64,000 nt of DNA, taken from Oscillospiraceae bacterium (lineage in GTDB: Bacteria > Bacillota > Clostridia > Oscillospirales > Oscillospiraceae). Positions 22,827-32,631 of the stretch are shown here, in pieces. The position numbers and the translations under genes are program-made. Numbering within the stretch: the first letter of the stretch is position 1; each line of letters opens with the position of its first letter. The stretch spans positions 1 through 64,000 of the forward strand of contig JAGAQA010000033.1 in NCBI GenBank assembly GCA_017622995.1, given 5' to 3'. A model generated the notes under the pieces. The model made no database searches and was not told where the DNA came from. It saw only the letters and a program-made list of their open reading frames with translations.

Positions 22827-25800
22827 TCAGAACAGGCTGATCTGGCTGGTGTCCGGCAGGCTTCCGAAGGCCCCTGCGTCCTTCAGCATCTGAATATGGG
22901 TCTTGGAAACCTTAGGACAGGCCGCGGCCACCTCTTCAATGGACAGGAAGGTCTTGCCCTCCCTGCCCCGCATCAGATCCCAGGCGGCGTTTTCTCCCAG
23001 GCCGGAGATGGCCACAAAGGGCGGCAGAATCTTTCCGTCCTCGATGAGGAACTTGGTGGCATGGCTTTTGTAGATGTCAATGGGGGCGAAGGAAAAGCCC
23101 CGGAGGTAATATTCGTAAACCACCTCCATGGTGGTGAGCAGATCATCGTCCTTGTCCGTGGAATTCTCATTGTTCTCGATGGCTTCGATATTCGCCATAA
23201 TGGCTTCCTTGCCCTGGGTCATCAGCACGGCATCAAAGCCGCCCTTCTGGCTGCGCCGGTAGAAATAGGCCGAATAGAAGGCCAGCGGGTGATACACCTT
23301 GAACCAGGCAATTCGGAAGGCCATCATGACGTAAGCCACGGCGTGGGCCTTGGGGAACAGGTACTTGATCTTTTTACAGGAGCCGATATACCAGTCCGGC
23401 ACACCGGCGGCTTTCATCTCCTCCTCCGCGCCCTCGGGCAGGCCCCTGCCCTTTCGGACGGCCTCCATGATCTTGAAGGACCGCTTTTCCGGCATCCCGC
23501 AGGAGATGAGGTAGAGCATGATGTCGTCACGGCAGCCGATGGCCTGGTCTACGGTGGCCGTTTTGGAGGTGATGAGGTCCTTGGCGTTGCCCAGCCACAC
23601 GTCGGTGCCGTGGGAGAAACCGGAAAGCCGCAGCAGGGTATCAAACCGTTCCGGCATGGTGTCCATCAGCATGCCTCTGGTGAACCGGGTATTGAATTCC
23701 GGAATGGCCACGGCGCCGGTGGGACCCAGGATGGGATCGTTCTCATAGCCCAGCTCCTTGGAGGAGGTAAAGATGGACATGGTCCGCTTGTCATCCAGGG
23801 GGATTTTTTTTGCGTCCACCCCGGTCATATCCTCCATCATGCGGATCATGGTGGGGTCATCGTGACCCAGCATATCCAGCTTCAGCAGGTTTTCCTCCAT
23901 GGAGTGGTATTCAAAATGGGTGGTGATCTGGTCGGCGTTGGGATCGTCCGCCGGGTGCTGCACCGGGCAGAAATCCCAGATTTCATTCTCCTGAGGAATG
24001 ACCACCAGGCCGCCGGGATGCTGGCCGGTGGTACGGCGCACACCCACGCAGCCGGAAGCAAGGCGGGCCTCCTCTGCCCGGCTGGCTGTTTTGCCCCGCT
24101 CGGCCAGATACTTTTTCACATAGCCGAAGGCGGTCTTTTCTGCCACGGTTCCAATGGTGCCTGCCCGGAAAACATGGGATTTACCAAACATTTCCACGCA
24201 GTAGGCATGGGCCTTTGCCTGGTACTCACCGGAGAAATTCAGGTCAATATCCGGCACCTTATCGCCGCCGAAGCCCAGGAAGGTCTCAAAGGGAATGTTG
24301 AAGCCGTCTTTTTCGAACTTGCTGCCGCATTTGGGGCACACCGCGTCCGGCAGGTCCGCGCCGCAGCCATAGCCCTTGGGTACATCAAAGGTGGTGTACT
24401 TGCAGTCCGGATTGGGACAGCGGTAGTGGGGCGGGAAGGAATTTACCTCCGTAATGCCGGACATATAGGCCACAATGGAAGAACCCACGGAACCACGGGA
24501 GCCCACCAGATAGCCGTGCTCCAGGGAGTTCTGCACCAGCTTCTGGGCGGACATATAGATCACATCGTAGTGGCAGGAGATGATGTCGTGGAGCTCCGTT
24601 TCCACACGCTTGGTGATCAGCTCCGGCGGGTTTTCTCCGTAGAGCCGGTGGAGCTTGCCGTATACCAGGGCCTTCAGGTCCTCCACGGAGTTTTCGATTT
24701 TGGGCGCGAACAGGTTGTGGGGAACGGGCCGCAGGGTTTCGCACATATCGGCGATCATATTGGGATTGGTAACCACCACCTCCAGGGCCTTCTCCTCCCC
24801 CAGATAGCGGAATTCCTCCAGCATATCGTCAGTGGTTCGGAAATACAGGGGCATGGGCTTGTCCGCGTCGTCAAAGCCCTTGGTGGCCAAAAGAATATGC
24901 CGGAAAATCTCGTCCTCCGGGTTCAGGAAGTGAACGTCACCGGTGGCGACCACGGGTTTTCCCAGGGCTTCACCCAGCCGGACGATGGTGCGGTTGTATT
25001 CCCGCAACTGCTCTTCGTCCCTGGCCATGCCCTTTTCCAGCATAAACAGATTGTTGGCCAGAGGCTGGATTTCCAGAAAATCATAGAAGGAGGCAATGCG
25101 CTTCAGTTCATCCTCGCTCTTGCCGTCCAGGATCGCCTGGAACAGCTCACCGGCCTCACAGGCGGAGCCAATGATCAGGCCCTCCCGGAGCTCCAGCAGC
25201 TCCGACTTGGGAATCCGGGGCACCCGCTTAAAGTATTTCAGGTTGGAATCGGAGATGATATGGTACAGGTTCCGCAAGCCCACCTGATTCTTGGCAAAAA
25301 GGATGATGTGCCGGGCGTGGCGGTCCGTGATCCGGCCCTTGGAGCGCAGCTCGGTCATCCGGCCGTTGATTGCCTGCAGGTTGTGGATGTCCAGCTCCTC
25401 TTCCATCCGCTTCATCAGCGCATACATAATGAGGCCGCAGGTGACCGCATCGTCCGCTGCCCGGTGGTGCTGGAAGTCCGGCAGACTCAGGGCGTTGGAT
25501 ACGATGTCCAGCTTGAATTTGTTCAGGTGGGGCAGCATATTCTGGCTCAGAATCAGGGTGTCCGCGGCGGTCAGATTGTAGGCAAGGCCCTGACGGCCGC
25601 ATTCTGCCCGGATAAAGCCGGTATCAAAGTCCGAATTATGGGCAACCAGCACCCGGTCCCCCACAAACTCCAGAAATTTGGGCAGAACCTCCTCAATGGA
25701 GGGGGCGCCTTTCAACATATCGTCCGTAATGCCGGTGAGCTCCACAATCTTTTTTTCCAAAGGTCTGTGGGGATCCACAAAGGTCTGGAACCGGTCCAGC

Positions 25801-27128
25801 TCCTTCCCGTCTTTCATGATGACCGCACCGATTTCAATGATCCGGTCATTGGAGGCGCTGAGTCCGGTAGTCTCCAGATCAAAGGCCACATATTCCTCCC
25901 GGAAGGAAATGTCCTTGCTGCCGTGGACCACAATCCGGTCGTCCACGTCGTTGACATAGTAGCCCTCACAGCCGTAGAGAATTTTGATTTTCTCGTCCGT
26001 GCCCGCTACCTTTGCTTTGGAGGCTGCCTTCATGGCATCCGGGAAGGACTGGGCCACGCCATGGTCCGTAATGGCAATGGCCTTATGGCCCCAGGCTGCT
26101 GCCTGCTTCACGGCAGCGGCGGTATCCGTCAGGGCATCCATGTTGCTCATGGTGGTGTGCAGGTGCAGCTCCACACGCTTGCCCACCGTGGCGGTATCCT
26201 TCCGTTTGGGCATGGAGCCGGGCATCATGGCATAGGGCTTCAGCACCACGTCGTTTTCAAACCGGTCCTCCATCAGCTTACCCTGGACCCGCAGAACGCT
26301 GCCAATGGATACGTTATCGATGATGGGCTTTGCTTCCTTGGCTTCCAGGAACCGGCTGATGCGAACGGAATTGGTGTTGTCGGTCATATCAAACTTGACC
26401 ACCCAGGCGTTGCGCTTGGTCAGCTCCTTGTGCTCCACCGCAAACACCCTGCCCTCCACGATGATGGTGCCCATATCCAGGTTCAGGTCCTTCATGGGGG
26501 TTGGGTTTCCCCGGAAGGGCTTGCCGTAAAAGGCTTCCGAATCGGCAGACTTCTTTTCCTCCTGGGGGACAAAACGGGCCTTGGGGGCAGGGGCCTTCTG
26601 GAGCTCCTCCCGGCGGATCTTTTCCATGGCATCCATCAGTGCCTGACCGGACAGCTCAGCGCCCGCTTCCACCTGAATGGTCACCGGCACCGCAAACCGG
26701 GCCTTCAGCGTTTCCTCCACGGCGGGAACCAGCTTTTCGATGGCATCCCTGCCGTTGGCTGGCAGGCTGACGGTGAGCTTTGTTCCCTCCCAGCGCCATT
26801 TTGCCCCGGCAAGGGAGCCCCGGGTCATGGAGTCCCGTTCCACAAACAGGAGCATCAGCTCCTGGGGCTCGATTTTTGTCAGCTCCGATTCCGGATGGGT
26901 GATGGTAATCTCCAACCGTCGCAGACCGTAAAGGCCCAGAATGTCCCGGGCCGCCTGATCGGAAAGGCGCCTGGGGATGTAGGTTTCGCTGTGGGCTGCC
27001 ACTTCCACGCTTTTGGCTGCCGGGTCAATGTCGGCAGCAACAATGGCCGCCCGGGAGAGAGCAGCTCCAATCTCCTCAGGCGGCACATAGTCCGGAAACA
27101 TATTCAGGATGGTTACATTCTGATTCAT
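22827..27128 (-). CDS. polC: DNA polymerase III alpha subunit, PolC type
   Basis: This 1433-residue replicative polymerase of low-GC Gram-positives has, in order, an N-terminal OB/DnaE-like region, a PHP domain (LHLHTTMSNMDALTD and ITDHG near 320-360) interrupted by a DEDD proofreading exonuclease (FDLETTGLSASNDRIIEIG near 410), then the polymerase core. The core includes GSRGSVGSS, a CPNPDC / CPKCG zinc module and the catalytic PDIDLNF. The length is normal. It overlaps ispG by ATGA and closes the pyrH-to-polC cluster. Confidence 0.96.
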   Translation of the reverse strand: MNQNVTILNMFPDYVPPEEIGAALSRAAIVAADIDPAAKSVEVAAHSETYIPRRLSDQAARDILGLYGLRRLEITITHPESELTKIEPQELMLLFVERDSMTRGSLAGAKWRWEGTKLTVSLPANGRDAIEKLVPAVEETLKARFAVPVTIQVEAGAELSGQALMDAMEKIRREELQKAPAPKARFVPQEEKKSADSEAFYGKPFRGNPTPMKDLNLDMGTIIVEGRVFAVEHKELTKRNAWVVKFDMTDNTNSVRISRFLEAKEAKPIIDNVSIGSVLRVQGKLMEDRFENDVVLKPYAMMPGSMPKRKDTATVGKRVELHLHTTMSNMDALTDTAAAVKQAAAWGHKAIAITDHGVAQSFPDAMKAASKAKVAGTDEKIKILYGCEGYYVNDVDDRIVVHGSKDISFREEYVAFDLETTGLSASNDRIIEIGAVIMKDGKELDRFQTFVDPHRPLEKKIVELTGITDDMLKGAPSIEEVLPKFLEFVGDRVLVAHNSDFDTGFIRAECGRQGLAYNLTAADTLILSQNMLPHLNKFKLDIVSNALSLPDFQHHRAADDAVTCGLIMYALMKRMEEELDIHNLQAINGRMTELRSKGRITDRHARHIILFAKNQVGLRNLYHIISDSNLKYFKRVPRIPKSELLELREGLIIGSACEAGELFQAILDGKSEDELKRIASFYDFLEIQPLANNLFMLEKGMARDEEQLREYNRTIVRLGEALGKPVVATGDVHFLNPEDEIFRHILLATKGFDDADKPMPLYFRTTDDMLEEFRYLGEEKALEVVVTNPNMIADMCETLRPVPHNLFAPKIENSVEDLKALVYGKLHRLYGENPPELITKRVETELHDIISCHYDVIYMSAQKLVQNSLEHGYLVGSRGSVGSSIVAYMSGITEVNSFPPHYRCPNPDCKYTTFDVPKGYGCGADLPDAVCPKCGSKFEKDGFNIPFETFLGFGGDKVPDIDLNFSGEYQAKAHAYCVEMFGKSHVFRAGTIGTVAEKTAFGYVKKYLAERGKTASRAEEARLASGCVGVRRTTGQHPGGLVVIPQENEIWDFCPVQHPADDPNADQITTHFEYHSMEENLLKLDMLGHDDPTMIRMMEDMTGVDAKKIPLDDKRTMSIFTSSKELGYENDPILGPTGAVAIPEFNTRFTRGMLMDTMPERFDTLLRLSGFSHGTDVWLGNAKDLITSKTATVDQAIGCRDDIMLYLISCGMPEKRSFKIMEAVRKGRGLPEGAEEEMKAAGVPDWYIGSCKKIKYLFPKAHAVAYVMMAFRIAWFKVYHPLAFYSAYFYRRSQKGGFDAVLMTQGKEAIMANIEAIENNENSTDKDDDLLTTMEVVYEYYLRGFSFAPIDIYKSHATKFLIEDGKILPPFVAISGLGENAAWDLMRGREGKTFLSIEEVAAACPKVSKTHIQMLKDAGAFGSLPDTSQISLF

Positions 27129-28174
27129 ACGTCCATATTCTCTATTCTGCGGAGCAGCTCCGGCAGCAGCTGGTCATAGGGCAGCTTGTCCACCTGTTCT
27201 CCTTTTTCAAAAATCATACCCCAGCCGTCGCCGCCGGCAATGCCGATGTCGGCTTCTCTGGCTTCACCGGGACCGTTCACCACGCAGCCCATAACCGCAA
27301 CGGTAATGGGCTTTTTGCAGTCCTTCAGGGCCGCGTCCACCCGGTTGACAAGACCGATGAGGTCAATGCGGGTCCGTCCGCAGGTAGGACAGGAGATGAT
27401 GTCCACCCCGTCTTTGCGCAGGCCCGCGGCCTTCAGAATATCCTTGGCGGCGTATACCTCCTCCACGGGATCGTCGGTCAGGCTCACCCGCAGGGTATCG
27501 CCGATGCCGTCCAGCAAAAGGGATCCGATGCCCATGGCGGATTTGATCAGGCCCTGGCGGACCGGACCGGTTTCCGTAACACCGATGTGCAGCGGATAGT
27601 CGCATTTACTGCGGAAGAGTCGGGCGGCTGCCACCATGGTGGGCACATGGGAGGATTTCATGGAGACACAGGTATCATAGAAGCCGTACTTTTCCAGCAG
27701 CTCCAGGTGGCCGAAGGCGCTTTCCACCAGCGCTTCCGCCGTAGGATGGCCGTATTTTTCCAGCAGCTCCTTTTCCAGGCTGCCGCCGTTGACACCGATT
27801 CGAATGGGGATATGCCTGTCCTTGCACACCTCCACCACAGCCTTTACCCGGTCCTCTCCGCCAATGTTGCCGGGATTAATGCGAATTTTGCTGGCTCCGG
27901 CCTCAGCCGCCGCAATGGCCAGCTTGTAATCAAAGTGAATATCCGCAACCAGGGGCAGCACGCTTTCCTTGCAGATCTCCGCAAAGCCCCGGGCAGCCTC
28001 CATATTGGGCACTGCCAGCCGTACGATCTGGCAGCCGGCAGCCGCCAGAGAACGGATCTGGGCCAGGGAGCCCTCCACATCCGTGGTTTTGGTATTCAGC
28101 ATAGACTGGATCACTACATCCGCGCCGCCGCCGATGGGAACACCGCCAACCATTATCTGTCTGGTCATGGTCAA
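27125..28174 (-). CDS. ispG: 4-hydroxy-3-methylbut-2-enyl diphosphate synthase (GcpE)
   Basis: This 349-residue 4Fe-4S enzyme performs the penultimate MEP-pathway step and uses reduced ferredoxin or flavodoxin. The TIM-barrel start VGGVPIGGGADVVIQSM and RINPGNIG are followed by the cluster-binding SCPTCGRTRID and MGCVVNGPGEA. It directly abuts rseP and overlaps polC by 4 nt. Confidence 0.95.
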   Translation of the reverse strand: MTMTRQIMVGGVPIGGGADVVIQSMLNTKTTDVEGSLAQIRSLAAAGCQIVRLAVPNMEAARGFAEICKESVLPLVADIHFDYKLAIAAAEAGASKIRINPGNIGGEDRVKAVVEVCKDRHIPIRIGVNGGSLEKELLEKYGHPTAEALVESAFGHLELLEKYGFYDTCVSMKSSHVPTMVAAARLFRSKCDYPLHIGVTETGPVRQGLIKSAMGIGSLLLDGIGDTLRVSLTDDPVEEVYAAKDILKAAGLRKDGVDIISCPTCGRTRIDLIGLVNRVDAALKDCKKPITVAVMGCVVNGPGEAREADIGIAGGDGWGMIFEKGEQVDKLPYDQLLPELLRRIENMDV

Positions 28175-29242
28175 TTACCTCTTTATCGCAAAAAATAGGT
28201 CTTTAAACAGCAGAAGAACCATTAAAATCATCAGCAGCACCATACCGGCGCCGTGGATATAGCCTTCGATTCTGGGATTCAGCTTCTTTTTGGTAACGCC
28301 TTCTATGAGGGCCGTCAGAAGCACCCCCACCACCCGTCCGCCGTCCAGAGCCGGGATGGGCAGCAGGTTCATCACCGCCAGATTAATGGCTATGAAACCG
28401 CCGAAATACAGCAGGTTCAGGAAGGCGTAATAGGCGCTTCCCGACGCGTCGGCCACCGTCGCCATCTGCTGGACAATGCCCACAGGTCCGGATACATCCT
28501 GGACCCCCGCCTTGCCGGTGATGAGCATTTGCAGAGACAGCCGGACAAGCCGGACACAGTCGGCTACGTTGAGCGCCGTATAGCGCAGAGTCTCCCAAAG
28601 GGATGCATCGATTACGGTAAAGGAAAAGCCGTACCGCTTAGATACGGTGCCGTCCTCATTCTCAAAATCCTGCTTTTGCATATTCAGCCGGTTCAGTTCC
28701 AGCTTTTTTCCGTCCCGAAGAACCTCCAGGTCGTGGACATCCCCGGGATTGAGAGACAGCAGCATGGAAAAATCGGACATTACATAGACCTTTTCTCCGT
28801 CTACCCGCAGGATCCGGTCCCCTTCCCGGATACCGGCTTCTCCCGCAAAGCTGCACTTGGGGTCCACCTCCGATACCACCGGCACCACAAACTGCTTATC
28901 CGGCGCATAGAAGGCAAGCAGCAGCAGGGCCCCTGCCAGCAGATTCATAGCGGCACCGGCCACCAGAATGATGCACCGTTTCCACCAGGCGGCATTGGGA
29001 AAGGCGCCGGGATTGTCCGTCTGTCCCTCTCCGTCCTCCCCTTCCATGGCACAGAAGCCACCGATGGGAATACAGCGGACGGAATAGACGGTCTGCCCGA
29101 TCTGCTTCTGAAAAAGAACCGGGCCCATAAACAGGCTAAACTCATTAACCTGAACCCCAAACAGCTTGGCGGCCAAAAAATGACCCAACTCATGGATAAA
29201 AATCAGAAAACTGAACAGAAGAATCGCGAAAAGATAACTCAT
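28175..29242 (-). CDS. rseP: Site-2 protease, RseP/RasP family
   Basis: This 355-residue intramembrane zinc protease has HELGH in the first helix (FIHELGHFLAAK), one PDZ domain around residues 115-190 (GIREGDRILRVDGEKV) and the second metal-ligand region NLLPIPALDGGRVV, followed by C-terminal helices. It would cleave membrane-bound anti-sigma factors or signal-peptide remnants. It lies between dxr and ispG, as is usual in Firmicutes. Confidence 0.93.
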   Translation of the reverse strand: MSYLFAILLFSFLIFIHELGHFLAAKLFGVQVNEFSLFMGPVLFQKQIGQTVYSVRCIPIGGFCAMEGEDGEGQTDNPGAFPNAAWWKRCIILVAGAAMNLLAGALLLLAFYAPDKQFVVPVVSEVDPKCSFAGEAGIREGDRILRVDGEKVYVMSDFSMLLSLNPGDVHDLEVLRDGKKLELNRLNMQKQDFENEDGTVSKRYGFSFTVIDASLWETLRYTALNVADCVRLVRLSLQMLITGKAGVQDVSGPVGIVQQMATVADASGSAYYAFLNLLYFGGFIAINLAVMNLLPIPALDGGRVVGVLLTALIEGVTKKKLNPRIEGYIHGAGMVLLMILMVLLLFKDLFFAIKR

Positions 29243-29266
29243 TCAATCGCCTCAAAGAAAATTGCT

Positions 29267-30433
29267 TTACAGAGCGTCTCCGCCGGAGCTGTTGGCTTTT
29301 ACGCAGGCCCGGGCCAGCCGGTCCGTTTCCAGGATCTGCTCCAATGTGGGATTTTCCAGGAACGGAACCTGGTCCACAGCCAGCTTCACCAGATTGTAAA
29401 TGTCGTAGAATCCGATCTCGTCCCGAAGGAACATGGCAACGGCCTCTTCGTTGGCACCGTTCATGGCCGCACAGGCATTGCCGCCTTTTCCGGCGCACTG
29501 CCGTGCCAGCGCCAGGCAGGGGAACTGCTCCGTATCCGGCTGGCAGAAGGTCAGGCCGCCGCAGGCGCACAGATCCAGCCTGGGGGCGGGAGACGGCAAA
29601 CGCTGGGGATAGGTCATGGCCAGCTGAATGGGCAGGCGCATATCCGGCGTTCCCATCTGAGCCATCACGGCGCCGTCGGTGAGCTCTACCATGCTGTGGA
29701 CAATGCTCTGGCGGTGAATCAGTACATCCACCTTCTCCAGGGGCAGATCGTACAGCCGCATGGCTTCAATCACTTCCAGGCCCTTGTTCATCAGGGTGGC
29801 ACAGTCCACGGTGATCTTGGGGCCCATCTTCCAGTTGGGATGCCGCAGGGCATCGTCCTTGGTTACCCTGCGGAGCTGCTCCCGATCCATGCCGAAGAAG
29901 GGACCGCCGGAGCAGGTCAGGATCAGTCTGCGAACCTCCGCCCTGTCCCGGACCCCCATCAGGCACTGGAAAATCGCGGAGTGCTCCGAGTCTACAGGGA
30001 CGATTTCCGCCTTGCAGCGCTTTGCCTCGGCCATGACCAGCTCACCGGCACAGACCAGGGTTTCCTTGTTGGCAAGACCGATGCGCTTTCCGGCACGAAT
30101 GGCCGCCAGGGTTGGCTTCAATCCCAGCATTCCCACAACCGCCGTGATGACGCAGTCCGCGCTGTCCCAGGTGGCCGCGGCCAGCAGGCCCTCTTCCCCC
30201 CACATAATTTTGGTTGGAAGATCGCTGATCAAGTCTTTCAGGGCCTGGGCACCTTCCCGGGTTCCTGCCACCGCCAGCTCCGGCCGAAATTCACGGCATT
30301 GTTCGGCAAGTCTTTGAATATTGGTTCCCGCGGTCAGGGCCCCCACCCGGATCTGGGGATACATACGCACCACATCCAGGCTTTGCCGCCCGATGGAGCC
30401 GGTGGAACCGAGAATACTGATACAGTTTACCAT
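29267..30433 (-). CDS. dxr: 1-deoxy-D-xylulose 5-phosphate reductoisomerase
   Basis: This 388-residue NADPH-dependent enzyme commits DXP to the MEP isoprenoid pathway. The N-terminal ILGSTGSIGRQSLDV binds NADPH. VDSEHSAIFQC and SGGPFFG are active-site loops, and MNGANEEAVAMFL is the conserved C-terminal segment. It lies 3 nt after cdsA. Confidence 0.95.
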   Translation of the reverse strand: MVNCISILGSTGSIGRQSLDVVRMYPQIRVGALTAGTNIQRLAEQCREFRPELAVAGTREGAQALKDLISDLPTKIMWGEEGLLAAATWDSADCVITAVVGMLGLKPTLAAIRAGKRIGLANKETLVCAGELVMAEAKRCKAEIVPVDSEHSAIFQCLMGVRDRAEVRRLILTCSGGPFFGMDREQLRRVTKDDALRHPNWKMGPKITVDCATLMNKGLEVIEAMRLYDLPLEKVDVLIHRQSIVHSMVELTDGAVMAQMGTPDMRLPIQLAMTYPQRLPSPAPRLDLCACGGLTFCQPDTEQFPCLALARQCAGKGGNACAAMNGANEEAVAMFLRDEIGFYDIYNLVKLAVDQVPFLENPTLEQILETDRLARACVKANSSGGDAL

Positions 30434-30436
30434 ATG

Positions 30437-31249
30437 TTACACCGCCAAAGGTAGAATCAGAAGCAGCGCTTCCATCAAAGGCGCCACCAGCACCAGAGAA
30501 TCGAACCGGTCCAAAAAGCCTCCGTGGCCGGGAATCAGATTGCCGTAATCCTTGATGCCGGTCTGGCGCTTCACCACGGAGAAGCACAAATCCCCCACAG
30601 TTCCCACAGCGGAACCCAAAAGGGCATAGAGAACCGCCGCACCATAGTTTACCCGGAATTTCAGGAAAAGCTGCAAAATAATGGCATAGACCAGCATTCC
30701 CACCAGAGAAAAGCCCAGTCCGCCCAGTACCCCCTCTATGGTCTTATTGGGGCTCACAACCGGGGCCAGCTTATGCTTGCCGAAGCGCAGGCCGATAAAA
30801 TAGGCACCGGCATCGGAAAGAAAGGCCACGGTAAAGGGCACCAGAATGAAATACCGGCCGTCGGTGGATACCAGGATCCGGATCAGGGCGCTGAGCAGGT
30901 ACGGAATCAGGAAGCCCCCCAGCACGCACAGTCCCACCTCATCCACGGAGACCTTCACATGATCCATCATGACTTCCGAAAACAGGAGCATAAAGTAGGC
31001 AATCAGCCCCAGCATCAGGAAGGATGTAATGCCGCCATAGTAGCTCCAAAGGGAGAGCGCAAAGGCGGCGACAGACGCGTACAGCACCATGCGGACCCGG
31101 CGAACCAGACCGGTGCGGTACAGATATTCATAGGCGCCGATGGCCAGCAGCACACCAAACACCACGGTGGTCAGCATCTCGGGCGCCACCAAAAGCAAAA
31201 GCAGCAGTACGGGAACACCGATGCCTGCGCTGAGAATTCTTGTTTTCAT
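30437..31249 (-). CDS. cdsA: Phosphatidate cytidylyltransferase
   Basis: This 270-residue membrane enzyme makes CDP-diacylglycerol for phospholipid synthesis. It has about eight helices. The family signature is present near the end as SVVKRQTGIKDYGNLIPGHG followed by GFLDRFDSL, and the earlier SDAGAYFIGLRFGKHKL loop is present. It is 3 nt from uppS and from dxr. Confidence 0.95.
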   Translation of the reverse strand: MKTRILSAGIGVPVLLLLLLVAPEMLTTVVFGVLLAIGAYEYLYRTGLVRRVRMVLYASVAAFALSLWSYYGGITSFLMLGLIAYFMLLFSEVMMDHVKVSVDEVGLCVLGGFLIPYLLSALIRILVSTDGRYFILVPFTVAFLSDAGAYFIGLRFGKHKLAPVVSPNKTIEGVLGGLGFSLVGMLVYAIILQLFLKFRVNYGAAVLYALLGSAVGTVGDLCFSVVKRQTGIKDYGNLIPGHGGFLDRFDSLVLVAPLMEALLLILPLAV

Positions 31250-31252
31250 GGT

Positions 31253-31966
31253 TTACACGCCTCCGAACCGACGATTGCGTCTGTGATATTCTTCGATTGC
31301 CTTGTCCAGATCCTCCGGGCCGAAATCCGGCCACAGAACATCCATAAACACATACTCAGAATAGGCAGACTGCCATAGCAGGAAATTGCTGGTGCGCATT
31401 TCCCCGGAGGGACGAATGATGAGCTCCGGATCCGGCACATCCCTGGAGTAGAGGTAATCGCCGAAGAGCTCCTCGGTCAGATCGGATACCTGGCATTTTC
31501 CAGCCTGCACGTCGGCGGCGAATGCCCTGGCTGCCCGGACAATCTCATCCCGTCCGCCATAGTTCAGGCAGAAGTTTACCTGCACATCATAGTCTTTCGA
31601 ACGGTTCTGGGCGTCGGCGCAGAGCTTCTGCAGCTGGGGAGACAGCCTTGTCAGGTCACCGAAGAAGCGGAACCGGACCTTATTCTTCTCCATATCGGAA
31701 ATGGCTTCCTCCAGATACCGGCGCAGCAGCAGCATAATGCCGCCCACCTCCTCCTGAGAGCGCTTCCAGTTCTCCGTAGAGAATGCGTAAACGGTCAGGT
31801 ATTCCACGCCCAGTGTGCGGCAGTAGTTCGCAATCCGGCGGAACGCCTCTGCTCCGGCACTGTGGCCTGCGGTACGGGGCAGGCCCCGCTGCTTGGCCCA
31901 GCGGCCGTTGCCGTCCATGATAATGGCAATATGGCGCGGCGGTGCCAATTCATTCGTTTGTGCCAT
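31253..31966 (-). CDS. uppS: Isoprenyl transferase (undecaprenyl diphosphate synthase)
   Basis: This 237-residue cis-prenyltransferase extends farnesyl diphosphate to the C55 lipid carrier of cell-wall synthesis. The signature IIMDGNGRWAKQRGLPR followed by AGHSAGAEAFR is at the N-terminus. YAFSTENWKRS, VNFCLNYGGRDEI and DLIIRPSGE-like ELIIRPSGEMRTSNFL complete the active site. Confidence 0.95.
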   Translation of the reverse strand: MAQTNELAPPRHIAIIMDGNGRWAKQRGLPRTAGHSAGAEAFRRIANYCRTLGVEYLTVYAFSTENWKRSQEEVGGIMLLLRRYLEEAISDMEKNKVRFRFFGDLTRLSPQLQKLCADAQNRSKDYDVQVNFCLNYGGRDEIVRAARAFAADVQAGKCQVSDLTEELFGDYLYSRDVPDPELIIRPSGEMRTSNFLLWQSAYSEYVFMDVLWPDFGPEDLDKAIEEYHRRNRRFGGV

Positions 31967-31996
31967 GCAAGCACCTCTTTCTACATATTCGAAATG

Positions 31997-32064
31997 ACAT
32001 CCGGGGGCGCTTCCCCGAATGTAATTTCACAGCCTCGCAGAGTTCGCCGCCCGAAGGCGGCGAA
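31997..32064 (+). repeat. Fragment of the structured repeat between frr and uppS
   Basis: A CATcCGGGG/CCCCGaATG hairpin is followed by AGCCTCGCAGAGTTCGC, the opening block of repeats A and B, and then a TTCGCCGCC-CGAA-GGCGGCGAA hairpin. The rest of the element is missing. It sits inside an otherwise tightly packed operon, in a 106 nt gap. Confidence 0.65.
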
Positions 32065-32072
32065 CGGAAACA

Positions 32073-32627
32073 TCAGATGGACATCAGTTCCTTTTCCTTG
32101 GCGGCCAGGGCGGCATCTACCTTCTTGATATACTGATCCAGCATATCCTGCAGGTCCTTCTCGGCCTTCTTCTGGTCGTCCTCGGTGATCTCGCTGTTCT
32201 TCTTCAGCTTTTTCACATAGTCCATGCCATCCCGGCGGATGTTCCGCATGGCAACCTTGGCATCCTCCGCGTATTTTTTGACCTGCTTGGACAGATCCTT
32301 ACGGCGCTCCTCCGTCAGCTGGGGGAACACCAGCCGGATCACACGGCCATCGTTCTGGGGGTTGATGCCCAGGTCGGATACCTGAATGGCCTTCTGGATC
32401 TCCTTCAGCAGCTTGGTATCCCAGGGCGTAATCACCAGGGTACGGGCATCCGGGGAGGAAATAGTGGCAACGCCGTTGAGGGGAGTGTCACTGCCATAGT
32501 ATTCCACGGTAATGCGGTCAAGAACCTTGGCGTTGGCGCGGCCGGCGCGAACGGCGTCAAAATCCTCCCCCAGGTGGGAAAGGGTCCGTTCCATCTTTCT
32601 GGAATATTCCTTAAAATCTACGCTCAT
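32073..32627 (-). CDS. frr: Ribosome recycling factor
   Basis: This 184-residue protein works with EF-G to split terminated ribosomes. It has the long three-helix bundle with AGRANAKVLDRITVEYYG, the TPLNGVATISSPDARTLVITPWD domain and LTEERRKDLSKQVKKYAEDAK. It lies 4 nt after pyrH, the usual order. Confidence 0.96.
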   Translation of the reverse strand: MSVDFKEYSRKMERTLSHLGEDFDAVRAGRANAKVLDRITVEYYGSDTPLNGVATISSPDARTLVITPWDTKLLKEIQKAIQVSDLGINPQNDGRVIRLVFPQLTEERRKDLSKQVKKYAEDAKVAMRNIRRDGMDYVKKLKKNSEITEDDQKKAEKDLQDMLDQYIKKVDAALAAKEKELMSI

Positions 32628-32631
32628 TGGG

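Noticed and set aside
22725-27179. A 1484-codon open frame on the plus strand, opposite to polC
   Set aside because: It mirrors polC codon by codon, has Gly/Leu/His-rich low-complexity composition typical of antisense frames in GC-rich genes, and matches no family. polC on the other strand has all expected motifs.
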